From Lutraria lutraria (taxonomy: Eukaryota; Mollusca; Bivalvia; Venerida; Mactridae), in the NCBI GenBank assembly GCA_964023205.1, contig OZ026851.1, positions 17,491,528-17,555,527 of the forward strand: a stretch of DNA of 64,000 nucleotides. The letters are read 5' to 3'. This document shows positions 49,800 through 61,575 of this stretch, one piece after another. Both the position numbers and the translations under genes were made by a program. Position 1 is the stretch's first letter. The number at the start of each line of letters is the position of its first letter. The notes below the pieces were generated by a model that was given only the letters and a program-made list of their open reading frames with translations, ran no database searches and was not told where the DNA came from.

Positions 49800-52715
49800 T
49801 GTACGACTTACACACCATTCGAAGGTCGCTAGATAGCAATGCAGTTTCCAAATTGCTATTCGGACGATATATTGTCTCTGGTTCTTGACATGAACGGGGA
49901 CAACATAGCAACACCCGACTTTATGAAAAGGTAACTTTAACACTTTAATTAATACCGGACCGAAAATGTTCTGTGTTGTCGTTGTCGTCTTACTTGGAAT
50001 TGGCTTTGATAAGTTGATAAACAATTTCAAGATCTTTAGACAACGGGGTCATTGATTGTTTGTATAGAGCTTGCCTGCGCAAACTTGTGACAAATTAACT
50101 CCGGGTTAAAAAGAAAAGGAAAAAGCTTTTAGTCGTAAATATATTTTGTGATAATATACGTTAAATGTCCACTTTCCTGTAGAATAATGGCAAAGATATC
50201 AGAAAAATACGTTAATAAAATGAACGTTTGCGAAGTTGACCGACCTCATAGGAAATAACGATCGACGACTACATTAAGCTTGGCAGGCTAGCGGTAATCA
50301 GAACATACGCTGTTTTATACAAACGATAATTTTTTAAAGCGCCCATAATCATTTGTGCACGTAGGCAGGTCTAGCTTCTTTCGATGAAAGACCTGGTCAC
50401 GTGCATACAAATGTAGAACCAAAAACCTATACATTACAAATATAAGAAACTGTAGAAAATGCTATTTTTGCACGCAGCAGATCTTTGAATTTTGCAAACT
50501 ACTTAAAATTTGTGCAAATCTCATTAATGAATTTTCAACCATGTCATTAAGTACTCATTTCAAAATGTACGATATAAGGTTCATGCCTTTGTATTTTGCA
50601 TAAAACTTTTTTTTATGCTCCAATTTTTATCAACTAGGTATCATTTTGTAGGGAATGTCTTGCTCTATTGCAAGATTTACTTTAATATATCTTCAATAGA
50701 AAATTAGCAATAAGCAAACGTGATTTTGCGAGATTTTGTCAATCTGCCGCGTGACTTTGCGAGATTTAGACTACTTGCTTATCTTTGTAATGTATAGGTC
50801 TTTGATAGAACAGACCCGCGCACAAAATTATTTTGATGATATTCGTACAGGTCTTTCCAAATTATATGGAACCCTCGCAAACAAAAATGTAGGTGTGTAA
50901 GGGGTACATACAGTCGAAATACTTCATTGCCATTGACTGACAGCTGGGGTGCGTGCAATCGTAACTATTCTGGCATTTCCGTAACTGAGAAATACGTACT
51001 TGTCATTAGACAAACGCCGAGGAATTCCGATTTTTTAGGATATGTATAAAATCCGAACGGTCCGGACTGGACGCAACAAACCGCACCGAACACGATCCGG
51101 TTCGTTTGCTAACCCTTACTATTTTAGTCTTTTAAATCATTAACCATCGGCGATTTGTGCGTACTTGATACATATATATGCGCTTAGTGTGTATTTCTCT
51201 TCAATTTGTGGTTGATTATAGCACGTTTGTTATTATGTAAAAAATTATGAATTATCATCAGAAATCACGAAAAAAGGTACAAATATGTATGTCTTTTTCA
51301 TAAAATACATCATTACCCCATAGTTTTCATCATTGTTATTGGTACGTAGCTATAGTTTTGTTTTGCTTGGAAATGTTGTATTGAATCGTATTATAATTTG
51401 ATATTACAAACTAAATTTATGATGAAGATGATTGAAAATAATGATAGAGTCGTATAAATATTAGGGCGAAATGTAGGTCAATTAATATGGCCTATGGTGC
51501 TCATTTGTGTAACTTGTATTTATAGTAGGCCTAGAGTATAATAAATGTTCCCTAAAGAACAACAACCCAGATTAACGCATCCTCTTTCTGAGGAGAAAAA
51601 AAACGAGGATCGACTCTTGACTCGCCGTAAAGAGTTTTATAATTTTCTGTCTTGTTTAATTTGTCCAAAACATATTTTTCTGTCTTGTTTAATTTGTCCA
51701 GAAAGTGTTTAAACAATAATTAAAAATGTAATGGTCCCCTGTGACGTTTATTGAGGGAATATTCGGTAAATATGTTCGGTTTTGATTTGCTGTAACATAT
51801 ATATAGATGTTCAAATTCTTCACAAACTTAAACAGATATATTGACTGGTTTCCCTCTCATTCTGTAGTTTGCTTCATTCAATGAGTTTTTGTTATAGATA
51901 ATCGAACGATTTGTAGTTAACTATGATGGCATTTTCTGCATACACTAAGCGAGTTAATTTTTGAAAAAGCTTTCTAAGTTTAGTGAAAAAAAAGTTTTAC
52001 TTTCATGAAAATATTTAACGTAAGTTGGTTAGGGTTTCCATTTAATGTCGGACAATCTTATCATGAAAAGTTCTTAAATATTCTCGAAAATGTCTGTATT
52101 TTCACGAAAATCTGGTAGAACAACATGAAACTGTCTCCTAGTCCAAACATCTTGGAATTTTCACTAACAGGTCCCTGTGGAACATTGCCATCTTCACAAT
52201 TCCTGTGGGCCTTTAACAAAATTGTCCCCTTATACTGAGACTCGTATTTCAAAATTTCGTACAACGGAATGTGGAAAATGATGTAAGTCACGTGACGACC
52301 AAATTTAAATTAACAAAGGCACGTGATACATTGAACAATTTAAGAAACATCATACCGTCCGAACATAGGATCAACCCGGAAGTGACATTTAGTGAAAGAT
52401 TCCATATATATTTTGTTAAATTATAAAAATATTATATCGTTGACTTATTAATAATGTAAATCTGAAATGATTTGTTACACGTTTCGTTATATTTATAAAT
52501 TTCTTGTACTTCTTATTTGAATACATTAATAATCATGCTATTTGTGCAATTCGTTATTATGTTATATTATTGTTGTTGATTTTCGTTTCCATTGAAACAG
52601 TCATATATATCATTGTCTAAGAATAAAAAAATAACGTTACAATAAACCGTTTTGTTTTATTGATCGAAGTAACAGTTGAATGACGTCACAAGGGGAGGTA
52701 ATCGTGTCCTTTATA
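49800..52715. other. intergenic DNA; ~95-bp element near 50950-51035 and a 25-bp direct duplication at 51640-51703
   Basis: No gene seen. CGTAACTATTCTGGCATTTC through GACAAACGCCGAGGAATTCC looks like a small inverted-repeat element with relatives at 32491, 32837 and 53826. TTCTGTCTTGTTTAATTTGT is repeated 33 bp apart near 51645. Confidence 0.45.
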
Positions 52716-52717
52716 TA

Positions 52718-52777
52718 CTGGTTCCCGTTGAACTATGGTTGTACACTTTCGTGCACTGCATGATGGAACGGGAGCCA
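52718..52777. mobile_element. 60-bp inverted-repeat element CTGGTTCCCGTT...AACGGGAGCCAG
   Basis: Second copy of the element at 42931-42992: same ends, same internal GTACAC/GTGCACTGC landmark, 60 versus 62 bp. An AGGGGAGGTAAT string lies just upstream, similar to the CTCCCCTTAG upstream of the first copy. Confidence 0.6.
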
Positions 52778-52844
52778 GTTGTACTATCAGTATTCATACA
52801 CGCTAGTCGGGTACGACGATTCAAATCCGACGGTTCTGTACAGA

Positions 52845-53521
52845 GGTGTAGCCAGCTTTAAAATTAATCTTACGCACAAAGGGGGGGGGGGGTGTAGGGG
52901 GATAACTAGTGATTGTAATCAGTCCATGAAAATTTAGTTGATTAATCAGAGAGGCAAAAGTCAGTGATTAATCGATTAAAACTGATTAAATAAGAAATGA
53001 CCAAAAATGTTAGTATTTCATAAATTTAACAAGCCCTTACACCAATGGAATAGCACAAAATAAAAAAAAAAGAAATATTTAATAAATTAACTTTTTTAGA
53101 TGTTTGAGTAAACATCACATCAAAATATCAAAATATACTATTTATTAAACAAACCACACTGGGCCAGAATTATCCCGCATTTACAGATACTGCTTGAACA
53201 GCATCTTTAAAGTAAAACCGTGTAAGGTCTGCATTGCTATAGTCAAGAACGACAACTCTGTACAGAATCATTAATTCGTTGACGAAATGGGAGCATCGTC
53301 ATCGTCACGTCAATGAACATTCCTCAATGATTCGTTGAATAAATGATTAAAATGATCAATCAGAACATCACTAGGTTTAACCCCTCTCGGTGCTTTGGAT
53401 GTCTTATACCCTTTACTTTCGACTTAGATGTAATTTTTATCATTTTAATATTTTCAAATAAGTTTTCAAATCCGAATGTTACGCACGTGTGTAAGCACGT
53501 ATCGCTGGCTACGCCCCTTTT
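52845..53521. mobile_element. possible ~680-bp DNA element bounded by GTAGCCAGC / GCTGGCTAC ends
   Basis: Left: GGTGTAGCCAGC then CTTACGCAC, G(12) run. Right: GTTACGCACGTGTGTAAGCA then CGTATCGCTGGCTACGCCCC. The right end matches 33486-33545 in reverse complement. The interior is AT-rich with GATTAATC repeats and no recognisable ORF. The left end is weak, so the outline is tentative. Confidence 0.4.
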
Positions 53522-53942
53522 GTACTCACTATAAAAGCCATAAGAGTATTTGTAACAAGGGATAAAAATGTAGAGTAATTTAATTATATTAGTCCAGTCC
53601 GAAAGTCTCTCTACCATAGGTTATGGGTCAAGCTTGTATTGTAATATAGTGTGATGATGTATTGCATACATGGTCCTTGGCATTTCATATGAGCATGTAC
53701 CCTTCAAATAAGGCCCAAAAAAGTATTGTGTTTATGGTTACACGACTGACCTTATCTATTGGCGCCAACATCCAAAGCAAGAAAGGTAAACTTAGAAACA
53801 CATAGAAATGTATTCAACCTACCTAGTATCCAAGTGCTCGGGCATTCCCCTCACTGACGCCGGAGAATTCCGAGTACGGAATATCGGTCTAAGTGTTTCG
53901 AATGGGACTTCAGTGAAAATGACGCCTAATATGAAGTAACCA

Positions 53943-54017
53943 ATCTCTACCCAGAGTTGTCGTTCCCGCTACGCTCACACTATGTGTGTATTGGAAAGGA
54001 ACGGCAGCTCTGGGTAT
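53943..54017. mobile_element. ~75-bp inverted-repeat element around CTACCCAGAGTTGTCGTTCC
   Basis: CAATCTCTACCCAGAGTTGT then CGTTCC is answered by GGAACGGCAGCTCTGGGTAT then ATATTG, with a ~25-bp middle (CGCTACGCTCACACTATGTG). A single arm recurs at 45828. The rest of 54018-54480 is unremarkable. Confidence 0.55.
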
Positions 54018-54482
54018 ATATTGTTGAAGTAACATTAAACGATATCGTAATTTATCAAGAAATAGAAGGGAGATAACTGTTATATATTAAGTGAGTAAGT
54101 TAGTATAATATATTCAGTCGACCATGTGGTCAAAGGGAGACAACGATTCGTGAATTTGGCTGTTGTGCAATTTATTCGGAGTTGATATTCCAGATCCAAC
54201 AGAAATTAAACAAAAAACTGTACAATTAGTTTTACGTAGCTCGTATGACTGTCTTTAGAAGTGTCTACAATTCATAAATGAAGTCGACTGACTTTTAATT
54301 AAGCTCACCTCTTCAATATTCACATTATTAGATGACATCAACCAAATTGTCCCCGCTTTTGTCAAATATTAGTGATGTATGACGTTCCAATCTTTTGTTG
54401 ACATTCGCTGTCAAAATTCTTAACTTTGCTTTTATATTATCAGGGACTTGATATTGTTAACAAGGTGATTGTTATAATTTAA

Positions 54483-57400
54483 TATAGCTTCTACATGTCG
54501 CTGGCTGTCATCATGGCTTCTACATGTTGCTGGCTGTCATCATGGCTTCTACATGTTGCTGGCTGTCATCATGGCTTCTACATGTTGCTGGCTGTCATCA
54601 TGGCTTCTACATGTTGCTGTCTGTCATCATGGCTTCTACATGTTTCTGGCTGTCATCATGGCTTCTACATGTTGCTGGCTGTCATCATGGCTTCTACATG
54701 TTTCTGTCTGTCATCATGGCTTCTACATGTTGCTGGCTGTCATCATGGCTTCTACATGTTTCTGTCTGTCATCATGGCTTCTACATGTTTCTGTCTGTCA
54801 TCATGGCTTCTACATGTTTCTGTCTGTCATCACAGCTTCTACATGTTTCTGTCTGTCATCATGGCTTCTACATGTTTCTGTCTGTTATCATGGCTTCTAC
54901 ATGTTTCTGTCTGTCAATATGGCTTCTACATGTTTCTGTCTGTCATCATGGCTTCTACATGTTGCTGGCTGTCATCATGGCTTCTACATGTTGCTGGCTG
55001 TCATCATGGCTTCTACATGTTGCTGTCTGTCATCATGGCTTCTACATGTTTCTGTCTGTCATCATGGCTTCTACATGTTTCTGGCTGTCATCATGGCTTC
55101 TACATGTTTCTGTCTGTCATCATGGCTTCTACATGTTTCTGTCTGTCATCATGGCTTCTACATGTTTCTGTCTGTCATCATGGCTTCTACATGTTGCTGG
55201 CTGTCATCATGGCTTCTACATGTTGCTGTCTGTCATCATAGCTTCTACATGTTTCTGTCTGTCATCATGGCTTCTACATGTTTCTGTCTGTCATCATGGC
55301 TTCTACATGTTTCTGTCTGTCATCATGGCTTCTACATGTTGCTGGCTGTCATCATGGCTTCTACATGTTTCTGTCTGTCATCATGGCTTCTACATTTTTC
55401 TGTCTGTCATCATGGCTTCTACATGTTTCTGTCTGTCATCATGGCTTCTACATGTTTCTGGCTGTCATCATGGCTTCTACATGTTTCTGTCTGTCATCAT
55501 GGCTTCTACATGTTTCTGTCTGTCATCATGGCTTCTACATGTTTCTGGCTGTCATCATGGCTTCTACATGTTTCTGTCTGTCATCATGGCTTCTACATGT
55601 TTCTGTCTGTCATCATGGCTTCTACATGTTTCTGTCTGTCATCATGGCTTCTACATGTTTCTGTCTGTCATCATGGCTTCTACATGTTGCTGGCTGTCAT
55701 CATGGCTTCTACATGTTTCTGTCTGTCATCATGGCTTCTACATGTTTCTGGCTGTCATCATGGCTTCTACATGTTTCTGTCTGTCATCATGGCTTCTACA
55801 TTTTTCTGTCTGTCATCATGGCTTCTACATGTTTCTGTCTGTCATCATGGCTTCTACATGTTGCTGGCTGTCATCATGGCTTCTACATGTTGCTGTCTGT
55901 CATCATAGCTTCTACATGTTTCTGTCTGTCATCATGGCTTCTACATGTTTCTGTCTGTCATCATGGCTTCTACATGTTTCTGTCTGTCATCATGGCTTCT
56001 ACATGTTTCTGTCTGTCATCATGGCTTCTACATGTTGCTGGCTGTCATCATGGCTTCTACATGTTTCTGTCTGTCATCATGGCTTCTACATGTTTCTGTC
56101 TGTCATCATGGCTTCTACATGTTTCTGTCTGTCATCATGGCTTCTACATGTTTCTGTCTGTCATCATGGCTTCTACATGTTTCTGTCTGTCATCATGGCT
56201 TCTACATGTTTCTGTCTGTCATCATGGCTTCTACATTTTTCTGTCTGTCATCATGGCTTCTACATGTTTCTGTCTGTCATCATGGCTTCTACATGTTGCT
56301 GGCTGTCATCATGGCTTCTACATGTTGCTGTCTGTCATCATAGCTTCTACATGTTTCTGTCTGTCATCATGGCTTCTACATGTTTCTGTCTGTCATCATA
56401 GCTTCTACATGTTTCTGTCTGTCATCATGGCTTCTACATGTTTCTGTCTGTCATCATAGCTTCTACATGTTTCTGTCTGTCATCATAGCTTCTACATGTT
56501 TCTGTCTGTCATCATAGCTTCTACATGTTTCTGTCTGTCATCATGGCTTCTACATGTTTCTGTCTGTCATCATGGCTTCTACATGTTTCTGTCTGTCATC
56601 ATGGCTTCTACATGTTTCTGTCTGTCATCATGGCTTCTACATGTTGCTGGCTGTCATCATGGCTTCTACATGTTTCTGTCTGTCATCATGGCTTCTACAT
56701 GTTTCTGTCTGTCATCATGGCTTCTACATGTTTCTGTCTGTCATCATGGCTTCTACATGTTTCTGTCTGTCATCATGGCTTCTACATGTTTCTGTCTGTC
56801 ATCATGGCTTCTACATGTTTCTGTCTGTCATCATGGCTTCTACATTTTTCTGTCTGTCATCATGGCTTCTACATGTTTCTGTCTGTCATCATGGCTTCTA
56901 CATGTTGCTGGCTGTCATCATGGCTTCTACATGTTGCTGTCTGTCATCATAGCTTCTACATGTTTCTGTCTGTCATCATGGCTTCTACATGTTTCTGTCT
57001 GTCATCATGGCTTCTACATGTTTCTGGCTGTCATCATGGCTTCTACATGTTTCTGTCTGTCATCATGGCTTCTACATGTTTCTGTCTGTCATCATGGCTT
57101 CTACATGTTTCTGTCTGTCATCATGGCCTCTACATGTTGCTGTCTGTCATCATGGCTTCTACATGTTGCTGTCTGTCATCATGGCCTCTACATGTTGCTG
57201 GCTGTCATCATGGCTTCTACATGTTGCTGGCTGTCATCATGGCTTCTACATGTTGCTGGCTGTCATCATGGCTTCTACATGTTGCTGGCTGTCATCATGG
57301 CTTCTACATGTTTCTGGCTGTCATCATGGCTTCTACATGTTGCTGGCTGTCATCATGGCTTCTACATGTTGCTGGCTGTCATCATGGCTTCTACATGTTT

Positions 57401-57852
57401 CTGTCTGTCATCATGGCCTCTACATGTTGCTGGCTGTCATCATGGCTTCTACATGTTTCTGTCTGTCATCATGGCTTCTACATGTTTCTGTCTGTCATCA
57501 TGGCTTCTACATGTTGCTGGCTGTCATCATGGCTTCTACATGTTGCTGGCTGTCATCATGGCTTCTACATGTTTCTGTCTGTCATCATGGCTTCTACATG
57601 TTGCTGGCTGTCATCATGGCTTCTACGTGTTTCTGTCTGTCATCATGGCTTCTACATGTTGCTGTCTGTCGTCATGGCTGCTACATGTTGCTGACTGTCA
57701 TCATGGCTTCTACATGTTGCTGGCTGTCATCATGACTTCTACATGTTGCTGGCTGTCATCATGGCTTCTACATGTTTCTGGCTGTCATCATGGCTTCTAC
57801 ATGTTTCTGTCTGTCATCATGGCTTCTACATGTTTCTGTCTGCCATCATGGT
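54483..57852. repeat. 29-bp satellite array, about 116 copies
   Basis: Unit CATCATGGCTTCTACATGTT then TCTGTCTGT. The main variants are GTTGCTGGCTGT versus GTTTCTGTCTGT, ATAGCTTC, GGCCTC and TACATTTTT. TACATTTTT units sit at 55391, 55797, 56232 and 56841, i.e. 14, 15 and 21 units apart, with similar neighbours, showing block duplication. Because 29 is not a multiple of 3, three units (87 bp) are read as the same 29-residue peptide in all three forward frames. The common unit has no stop in any of them, giving overlapping ORFs of up to 625 codons. These are not supported as genes. The array lies between the two genes. Confidence 0.98.
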
Positions 57853-58035
57853 CATTGTGTATATTTATATATTAGTGTATTGATAAAGATTATTATCTGA
57901 AACACACGCGGATTCATGGGGGCGCCCCACAAAGTCCCCGACCATAAATAGAAATGAAAACATATAAAGTCCCGCGCCCCCTCGCTTCCTACTTTCTTAA
58001 ATATTACGCCCCCTCCCCCCCGCACCCCCCGTATA
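57853..58035. other. junction between 29-bp satellite and palindrome; C-rich stretch
   Basis: Short unique sequence with CGCCCCCTCCCCCCCGCACC near 58009. No gene. Confidence 0.6.
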
Positions 58036-58140
58036 GTAACGACTCGCCACATAACGACTCGCCACACTTTAAATAACAACTCGCCACAATAACGACTCGC
58101 CACACTTTAAATAACGACTCGCCACAATAACGACTCGCCA
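58036..58140 (+). repeat. ATAACGACTCGCCAC tandem repeat, about six units
   Basis: Units of ATAACGACTCGCCACA, some followed by CTTTAA, run up to the left edge of the palindrome. One isolated copy of the unit (AATAACGACTCGCCACAG) is found at 59281, at the centre of the palindrome. Confidence 0.9.
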
Positions 58141-58249
58141 CGTATTAGTTATCGTTCATATTTTGAATTTTATGGGATATATCACAAGCGACGCGAAGCG
58201 GAGCGCAGTGATATGTCGCATAAAATTCATAATATGAACGATAACTGAT

Positions 58250-59275
58250 TTACAGTTTGTCCTAATTTCTGTCACGTACCGTGCATGTTTTGTCTCGACA
58301 AAAACTGTCAATCATCACTATAGATGTAATTTGACACCGCCCACAAAGTACCTCAGTTCAGAGGGAAATTAAAAGGAAAGCATTCAGTGTGCTTTATATG
58401 CGTTAATAAGAGCCAACATTTACCTGTGACAATGGATTTTCACTTAGCTTTCGACGAATTCTAGATCTACGATTGTTTTATTCTTGATAAACTGGTATTG
58501 TCTTAGTTATTATATAAACTATCAATATCCAGAAATGCGCATAATATCAATGTTTCGTACTATTTGTCCATTCTTTCAATTTGGACCAATAGGCATATGC
58601 ACCGTTTTTTTTACAGTTTTCGACCGTTCTGTTTCTTGCCAACCTTCTTGGATTCTTGCACATGTTTAAGTTCGAGTCCGGCTTAGAGCGGAAAACCTTG
58701 CAAGTGTGGTATCTTGTACCGGGCCAGATGTTATATACAACTTACAATTGATCTCTGAGCTAAAAATCCATTCCATTCTCAACGTATTACTGTTGAATAT
58801 AAAATGCATATTCAGGTTGATTATGATGATGTAAGATTCATGTATCTACATGTACATGTACTTATGAGTTATTATAGAAATATAAAAAGACAAGCTGTGC
58901 AATTTGATGGAAACAATCTTATAACCATGAAACCTGGTACTATTCGTACCAAGGAAGGCTGGTAAGTGAAATTCTGTTGTAAACGGGCATTAAATCCAAC
59001 AAAAATAACGAAAACCATAGAAAATTCGTATGCTATACGACCTGGTTCAACAAACGCTACCGAATCTTTGAGCAGTTTAAACTCCGCCTACTGTATTGCA
59101 CGGTTGAGGATGACGTAATAAAACTGATGCAATTTGCACCGCCCTATTCAGCGTTTGGTCACGTAGCACTTATTTTCTCCATATCAGGGTTTCGGCACAT
59201 TTTATGCGATATATTTTTCAAATTTCAAATGAAATGCGGACATTTCATTGGACGAGAAATTAGGACAAACTGTAA
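58250..59275 (+). mobile_element. ~1.03-kb block with TTACAGTTTGTCCTAATTTC terminal inverted repeats (left copy)
   Basis: Begins TTACAGTTTGTCCTAATTTC and ends GAAATTAGGACAAACTGTAA, i.e. about 20-21 bp inverted ends. The interior is non-coding and holds the SINE-like segment (about 58660-59005). The mirror copy is at 59324-60367. A transposon with its own ends is the simplest reading, but no target duplication is evident. Confidence 0.6.
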
Positions 59276-59323
59276 AAAGCAATAACGACTCGCCACAGAA
59301 CTTGAAATGAGTTTTAAAGCATA

Positions 59324-60367
59324 TTACAGTTTGTCCTAATTTCTCGTCCAATGAAATGTCCGCATTTCATTTGAAATTTGAAAAATATATCGCATAAAAT
59401 TTGCCAAAACCCTGATATGGAGAAAATAAGTCGAATTTGTGTGCTACGTGACCAAACGCAGAATAGGGCGGTGCAAGTTGCATCAGTTTTATTACGTCAT
59501 CCTTAACCGTGCAATAAAGTAGGCGGAGTTTAAACTACTCATAGACCTCGAGGGAGATTGCGTCATTCGATCCAGGTCGTACAGCATACGTTTTCGCTAT
59601 TTTTGTTGAATTTAATGCCCGTTTACAACAGAATTTCAGTCAAATACAAGCGGGCAGTCCATCTTGCCATCGTTCCTTGGTAGTAGTACCAGGTTCCATG
59701 GTTATAATAATTACTCATAAATAAATGTAGATACATGAATCTTACATCACCATAATCAACCTGGATGTGCATTTTATAAATCAACCAGCACCTTATATGT
59801 ATTCAACAATAATACGTTGAGAATGGAATGGATTTGATGCTCAGAAGTCGATTGTAAGTTGTATAACACCTGGGCCGGTGCTAGACACCACACTTGCAAG
59901 GTTTTCCTATCTAAGCCGGACTCGAACTTAAACATGTACAAGAATCCAAGAATATTTAAGTTTGGCAAGAAACAGAACGGCCGAAAACTGTAAATAACGC
60001 TGCACAGGTCTAATGGACCAAATTGAAAGACTGGTCAAACTGTACGAAACCGTGATTGAAATCATGCATTTCTGGATATTGACAATTTATATAATAACTA
60101 AGACAAAACCCGTTCCTCAAGAATAAAACGACCATAGATTTAGAATTCGTCGTAAGCTAAGTGAAAATCCATTGTTACAGGTAAATGTTGGCTCGTATCT
60201 CTTATTACGAAGCGCATATAAGCACACTGAAGGCCCCCGCTTTCTTTTTAATTTCCCTCTGAACTGAGGTACTTTGTGGGCGGTGTCAAATTACATCTAT
60301 AGTGATGATTGACAGTTTTCGTAGAGACAAAACATGCATACGTGACAGAAATTAGGACAAACTGTAA
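59324..60367 (-). mobile_element. ~1.04-kb block with the same terminal inverted repeats (right copy, inverted)
   Basis: Mirror image of 58250-59275. It differs by small indels, e.g. GGGGGCC near 60234 and extra bases near 60205, and by substitutions, so the arms have been diverging and are not an assembly mirror of one read. Confidence 0.6.
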
Positions 60368-60476
60368 ATCAGTTATCGTTCATATTATGAATTTTATGCG
60401 ACATATCAATGCGCTCCGCTTCGCGTCGCTTGTGATATATCCCATAAAATTCAAAATATGAACGATAACTAATACG

Positions 60477-61000
60477 TATTTACATATTTTTATAGATGTT
60501 TTATAATATTTACTTATTTGGTGGTTCTGTATGTTTAATTTAATGAAGGATTTTGTTCATTAATGAGTATTTTCTTCATATATTTAGCCCGTTCAAATTG
60601 AACATGACTCTTTTTAGTGTTACCCTGAAACATCGTAATTTGCACTGCATGGATTCGGCATTATGATTTGAGTTAAAACATCAAAGTGGTTATGATATGT
60701 TAAATTATTGCATAAATTTACATCAAATTAGTATTCTTTAATTAGTTAGTGTGATGTAAACCGTTAAAATAAAATTGTAAAGTGTCTTTTTTAATTAAAG
60801 CGGTGTTTGTTTGTAGCCTAATTAATGAATGGATGAAACAATTAAGTGATATGAATAAGCATAAAACATCAAAGTGGTTAATTATGACTAACTGTAGCAT
60901 GGAATCAACACATTTTAATTGAAGATATATTATAGTTAATTGTAAAATAGGAGGAAATGATATTCATTCTAATACGAACTCCAACGGCTTTTCTACGTGT
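60477..61000. other. AT-rich intergenic DNA, no gene seen
   Basis: AAAACATCAAAGTGGTTA occurs near 60677 and 60863. Otherwise nothing recognisable. Confidence 0.5.
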
Positions 61001-61007
61001 TTCATTT

Positions 61008-61352
61008 GTTATTATTATATTTCTTACAATACAGACTTATGATAATGCAAATTGATTATTATTCCGCATACCATTTTTTCCCTTACCTTTTTGTGTAAAA
61101 TTGAATATCTTTAACAAATGTGTGTGTGTTTTTTTTTGTTTTGTTTTTTTGTTCGTTTTGCTTTGTTTTTTTCTACGTTTTAAACAGGAACTCAAGACGA
61201 CGGTTTTCTACGTTTTCTATTTGTCCGAAATTATCGATGTAACAGTTTGTATATGTGTCATTATGTTATTATTATATTTTCTTACTATACATACTAATGG
61301 AAATTGATCATTCTTCCTGATACAATTTTCCCCTATCTTTTTGTGTAAAATC
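61008..61352 (+). repeat. diverged direct duplication of ~95 bp
   Basis: GTTATTATTATATTTCTTAC through TTACCTTTTTGTGTAAAATT (61008-61104) is repeated with changes at 61263-61352 (GTTATTATTATATTTTCTTA through TATCTTTTTGTGTAAAATCA). A T-rich run lies between. Confidence 0.7.
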
Positions 61353-61439
61353 ATCAAGTTAGTGCTTCCAATAAGCGTTGTATTTTTCTAATTAATCAAC
61401 TGAAATCATCTCTTTTGCATTCCCCCGAATGCAACTCTA

Positions 61440-61575
61440 AACTGATTCTGTTTTCTTTCTGTATATCTGCTACCTGACTGGATTTAAATATGTTTCATGT
61501 TACGTGTACTATGTAAATACCCAATGTTATTTCTATGTAATCTTGGAGAAATAAAGTATTCTATTCTGTATTTTC
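61440..61575 (+). repeat. possible LINE 3' end (GAAATAAAGTATTCTATTCT)
   Basis: TATGTAATCTTGGAGAAATA then AAGTATTCTATTCTGTATT resembles the 3' end of a non-LTR retrotransposon, with AATAAA followed by a short ATTCT tail. No coding part is present. Confidence 0.35.

Larger units (their letters stand above)
58141..60476. repeat. 2.3-kb near-perfect palindrome (two ~1.14-kb arms, ~48-bp centre)
   Basis: Left arm 58141-59275 and right arm 59324-60476 are reverse complements with scattered substitutions and small indels. Each arm is a composite. The outermost ~100 bp is itself a hairpin (58147-58246 and 60371-60470; 39-bp stem, loop AGCGACGCGAAGCGGAGCGC). Next comes a ~1.03-kb block bounded by TTACAGTTTGTCCTAATTTC and its complement (58250-59275; 59324-60367). 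Inside each block are a B-box-like AGTTCGAGTCCGGC and a SINE-type tail (TTCTGTTGTAAACGGGCATT), so a SINE copy is embedded in each arm. Short ORFs at 58484 (+) and 59774-59968 (-) are not supported as coding. Confidence 0.92.

Noticed and set aside
49677..50030. 117-codon reverse-strand ORF downstream of the transporter
   Set aside because: Part of it is the arm of a hairpin element and the rest matches nothing I recognise.
54495..57875. Overlapping ORFs of up to 625 codons that look like a repeat membrane protein
   Set aside because: They exist in all three forward frames because a stop-free 29-bp unit is repeated; no unique flanking coding sequence or splice structure.
59774..59968. Reverse ORF sharing the reading MFKFESGL.RKTLQVW with the opposite palindrome arm
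   Set aside because: The shared reading falls on the SINE-like B-box region of each arm; the other arm is interrupted by stops soon after, so similarity is at DNA level.
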